5,493 nt of DNA from Armatimonadota bacterium (lineage in GTDB: Bacteria; Sysuimicrobiota; Sysuimicrobiia; Sysuimicrobiales; Kaftiobacteriaceae): NCBI GenBank assembly GCA_020028535.1, contig JAIBHM010000128.1:1-5493 (forward strand). The letters are read 5' to 3'. The position numbers were made by a program, and so were the translations under genes. Positions 5,290 to 5,493 of the stretch are shown in pieces. The notes beneath the pieces are model-generated. The model made no database searches. It was not told where the DNA came from and saw nothing but the letters and a program-made list of their open reading frames with translations. Positions within the stretch are counted from its first letter, which is position 1. Each line of letters starts with the position of its first letter.

Positions 5290-5493
5290 TCAGCCCACCT
5301 TGGCGGGGTAGCGCTTCAGGGCTTCGCGTACCCGGCGCAGGGCCTCACTGATGTTCTCGACGCTGTTGGCGTACGAAAAGCGTAGATACCCCTGCCCGTG
5401 CTCGCCGAAGGCCGTGCCGGACAGGCACGCCACCCCGGCCTCATTGAGCAGGTAGTCGGCGAGACGCTTGCTGTGCTCGTCGATCCGCCTGAC
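5290..5493 (-). CDS. Class I PLP-dependent aminotransferase, C-terminal part
   Basis: The last 67 codons of a gene entering from the right edge; the stop is at 5292-5290. The visible residues are the C-terminal small domain of a fold-type I aminotransferase of the aspartate aminotransferase superfamily. GVACLSGTAFGEHGQGYLRFSYA (fragment residues 20-42) matches the family's GVAVxPGxxFGxxGxGxxRxSYA signature. The Arg in YLRFSYA (fragment residue 38) corresponds to the Arg that binds the substrate alpha-carboxylate (Arg386 in the classic AspAT numbering). The following NSVENISEALRRVREAL is the usual closing helix. The PLP lysine and the rest of the active site lie outside the window, so the substrate (aspartate, LL-DAP, aromatic or other) cannot be assigned. 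The gene is convergent with the lipoprotein gene. Confidence 0.9.
   Translation of the reverse strand, partial: VRRIDEHSKRLADYLLNEAGVACLSGTAFGEHGQGYLRFSYANSVENISEALRRVREALKRYPAKVG

Noticed and set aside
1..5493. Search for CRISPR repeats, tRNA/rRNA genes, insertion sequences, prophage, toxin-antitoxin or defence genes
   Set aside because: No regularly spaced repeats, tRNA-like fold, transposase motif or terminal inverted repeats were seen; nearly all the DNA is accounted for by seven ordinary chromosomal genes.

Overview
This is a G+C-rich window (about two thirds G+C by eye), densely coding, with almost no non-coding DNA. It holds seven genes, two of them cut by the window edges. The gene set is ordinary chromosomal housekeeping and metabolism. 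The signal peptides, a likely periplasmic cell-wall enzyme or TPR protein and a lipobox lipoprotein suggest a diderm bacterium. The composition and protein style are compatible with high-GC environmental lineages such as Rokubacteria/Methylomirabilota, Acidobacteria or deltaproteobacterial groups. That placement is an inference; nothing here fixes the taxon.

Layout. (1) Positions 1-2247, minus strand: a three-gene set transcribed leftward. It starts with an RlmD-type 23S rRNA uracil-C5 methyltransferase carrying TRAM, 4Fe-4S and SAM domains. A PlsC-type 1-acylglycerol-3-phosphate acyltransferase follows, its GTG start overlapping the rlmD TAG stop by one base. After a 21-bp gap comes the N-terminus of an exported helical/TPR-like protein that runs off the left edge and may be a lytic transglycosylase. 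(2) Positions 2248-2324: a short divergent intergenic region. (3) Positions 2325-3675, plus strand: a small FMN nitroreductase, then an exported protein of unknown function ending in a Cys-x-x-Cys motif. (4) Positions 3681-4676, minus strand: a zinc-dependent medium-chain alcohol dehydrogenase, tail to tail with the exported protein. (5) Positions 4677-4755: a second divergent intergenic region. (6) Positions 4756-5286, plus strand: a small lipoprotein with a PsbP/Mog1/DUF1795-like segment. (7) Positions 5290-5493, minus strand: the C-terminus of a class I PLP aminotransferase, again tail to tail.

The rlmD-plsC-exported protein set looks like one operon. The other genes form single units or pairs with no shared pathway that I can see. 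The nitroreductase and alcohol dehydrogenase are generic oxidoreductases whose substrates cannot be read from sequence.

I found no mobile element, CRISPR array, RNA gene or defence-type system, and nothing that looks like a previously undescribed multi-gene system. The points most worth a second look are two -10-like hexamers placed so that their transcripts would have no leader or a very short one (rlmD and the 2878 gene), the unrecognised CxxC-tailed exported protein, and convergent gene ends only 3 and 5 bp apart.
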